Positions 6,203 to 6,835 of a stretch of DNA of 6,835 bases are shown here, piece after piece. Location: assembly GCA_028679495.1 (NCBI GenBank), contig JAJRBK010000079.1, positions 1 to 6,835 of the forward strand, written 5' to 3'. The translations under genes and the position numbers were made by a program. The first letter of the stretch is position 1, and the number at the start of each line of letters is the position of its first letter. This stretch comes from Methanobacteriota archaeon (GTDB lineage: Archaea > Halobacteriota > Bog-38 > Methanoflorentales > Methanoflorentaceae). Under the pieces are notes generated by a model that saw only the letters and a list, made by a program, of their open reading frames with translations, was not told the DNA's origin and made no database searches.

Positions 6203-6209
6203 TTATAAA
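6203..6209 (-). promoter_or_regulatory. TATA-like promoter element of the GalT-like gene
   Basis: TTTATAA on the minus strand is centred 29 nt before TTG 6177. It would start transcription near 6180, inside the longest reading frame, so the extra residues encoded from 6279 would not be made from this promoter. Confidence 0.5.
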
Positions 6210-6210
6210 C

Positions 6211-6231
6211 GTTAAGGCTTGTAAGCTTAAC
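6211..6231. promoter_or_regulatory. Dyad next to the GalT-like promoter (candidate operator)
   Basis: GTTAA-g-GCTT-gt-AAGC-TTAAC forms a nine-base-pair dyad with one extra G in the left arm. It abuts the TATA box where the BRE would lie, so a protein bound here would interfere with TFB. The role is inferred from symmetry and position. Confidence 0.35.
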
Positions 6232-6440
6232 AACTTTATAAAGCTTTTGAAAGAATGGTGTTGCAAGCGCTTTATGCAATTAGAAGCTAAAAAATGGATA
6301 TTAGAGCCGATAAGGGGAGTTAAAGAGGATAGTTCTGACATGCTCGCCTCAAGCTCGCTTAATAGTAACAGTTATGTCAATCAAGTCTCATTGCAAAAGA
6401 GTCAAAAACTGCTACAAGCCCGCTAACGTTAAGAAGCATT
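6232..6440. other. Intergenic stretch without a convincing gene
   Basis: This AT-rich stretch holds a 10-bp palindrome CTTTATAAAG (6234-6243) and, near its end, AACGTTAAG (6425-6433), a copy of the 9-mer at 6208-6216 beside the GalT-like promoter. A forward frame runs through to 6426 but has serine-rich, low-information content, no Shine-Dalgarno site and a start that overlaps the opposing gene, so I do not call it. No tRNA, box C/D RNA or repeat array is visible. Confidence 0.5.
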
Positions 6441-6581
6441 ATGACCGAAAAAGCTAATACTTGCGTCGCGTTCACGCAGCGTTTTCAGCAAATTCGTGAG
6501 CGGACCTTGTCAAGCTGCGTCAAAAATACTATGAATTCAGGCCTGTACGGCGAGAAAACGCTCATTGACAGAGGAGCTTAA
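6441..6581 (+). CDS. Possible 46-residue small ORF upstream of the seryl-tRNA synthetase gene
   Basis: An ATG at 6441 opens a frame of 46 codons (MTEKANTCVAFTQRF... to ...EKTLIDRGA) ending in TAA at 6579-6581, 1 nt before the synthetase ATG. The synthetase Shine-Dalgarno site lies inside its last codons, as in coupled genes. The product is polar, with two cysteines and no membrane segment, and belongs to no family I recognise. It lacks a clear Shine-Dalgarno site of its own. It may be a real small protein, a regulatory leader peptide or chance. Confidence 0.3.
   Translation: MTEKANTCVAFTQRFQQIRERTLSSCVKNTMNSGLYGEKTLIDRGA
6462..6520 (+). promoter_or_regulatory. Mutually exclusive stem arms before the seryl-tRNA synthetase gene
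   Basis: ACGCAGC (6474-6480) can pair perfectly with GCTGCGT (6514-6520). Its first five bases can instead pair with TGCGT (6462-6466). The two foldings exclude each other, as in attenuator leaders. The stems are short and may be fortuitous. Confidence 0.2.
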
Positions 6582-6582
6582 C

Positions 6583-6835
6583 ATGGAGTTTGACCTAAAG
6601 GCCCACATAAAATTCAGCGCAGATCTTCCTGATGAAGCAAAGCAAGACGTTGAAAGAGCGATTAGCGAAGCTAACCTTGAATTATTCACGAAAGGCGTTC
6701 CTCGAGATGCAATCAATGAGGCGGGAAAAATAATCGATTGGCACGTTCACGGCAACGAAGTGTACGTGCGCGTAGTCAGCGGCAGATACACTCGTTCACA
6801 CGATGCATTGCTACGTTTCAAAAAAGCTCTTGGAA
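6583..6835 (+). CDS. serS: Seryl-tRNA synthetase, methanogen type (type 2), N-terminal part
   Basis: The first 84 residues are visible before the window ends; the full enzyme is about 500 residues. It charges tRNA-Ser with serine in the cytosol. The N-terminal tRNA-binding domain closely follows the Methanosarcina barkeri type 2 enzyme: FDLKAHIKFSAD (3-14), a helix ending in EANLELFTKGVP (29-40), then DWHVHGNEVYVRV and SGRYTRSHDALLRFKKAL (66-83), which mirrors SGRYVRVHDAIFRLRKQL. It does not resemble the long coiled-coil arm of ordinary bacterial-type SerRS. The catalytic domain lies outside the window and was not seen. GGAG at 6573-6576 is 6 nt before the ATG. A possible small ORF ends 1 nt upstream. 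This rare form is restricted mainly to methanogenic archaea and a few relatives. Confidence 0.9.
   Translation, partial: MEFDLKAHIKFSADLPDEAKQDVERAISEANLELFTKGVPRDAINEAGKIIDWHVHGNEVYVRVVSGRYTRSHDALLRFKKALG

Noticed and set aside
6157..6426. Forward 89-codon frame in the region upstream of serS
   Set aside because: It starts antisense within the GalT-like gene, crosses that gene's promoter, has serine-rich low-information sequence and no ribosome-binding site, and resembles no family.

Overview
The window looks archaeal, and most probably comes from a methanogen-related euryarchaeote. Four things support this: a short (217-residue) archaeal-type triosephosphate isomerase; TATA-like boxes 24-29 nt before several start codons, which fits leaderless or nearly leaderless transcripts mixed with Shine-Dalgarno genes; an oligo-T type terminator; and, at the right edge, the N-terminal domain of the rare methanogen-type (type 2) seryl-tRNA synthetase. 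The sequence does not fix the genus.

Layout. Positions 1-1423 hold an operon-like run on the + strand: the tail of an unidentified gene (ATGA overlap), tpiA, and an RraA/pyruvate-aldolase-like gene. A winged-helix regulator follows (1462-2016), apparently with its own promoter inside an inverted repeat. It meets, tail to tail with a 5-nt gap, a minus-strand gene fusing a degenerate nucleotidyltransferase-like domain to a well-preserved cupin (2022-2984). A 177-bp divergent promoter region separates that gene from a GT4 glycosyltransferase (3162-4337). Next is a protein with two CBS domains and a ParB/sulfiredoxin-like domain carrying a DGHHR motif (about 4389-5126). It meets, with a 1-nt gap, a minus-strand GalT-like nucleotidyltransferase (5128 to about 6177). 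The following 405 bp hold the galT-like promoter, a dyad, and a possible 46-codon ORF that ends 1 nt before the seryl-tRNA synthetase gene, which is cut by the window edge.

How the genes may work together. The cupin fusion (resembling type II mannose-6-phosphate isomerases), the GT4 transferase and the GalT-like enzyme suggest a sugar-phosphate to nucleotide-sugar to glycoside route, perhaps for a surface glycan, glycolipid or small glycoside. The CBS-ParB protein could be an adenylate-sensing regulator or a small-molecule kinase related to archaeal free-serine kinase. Triosephosphate isomerase provides a link to central carbon metabolism. The pathway grouping is inferred from gene neighbourhood; the individual family calls rest on visible motifs. 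There are no CRISPR arrays, tRNA or rRNA genes, insertion sequences, or obvious signs of recent transfer.
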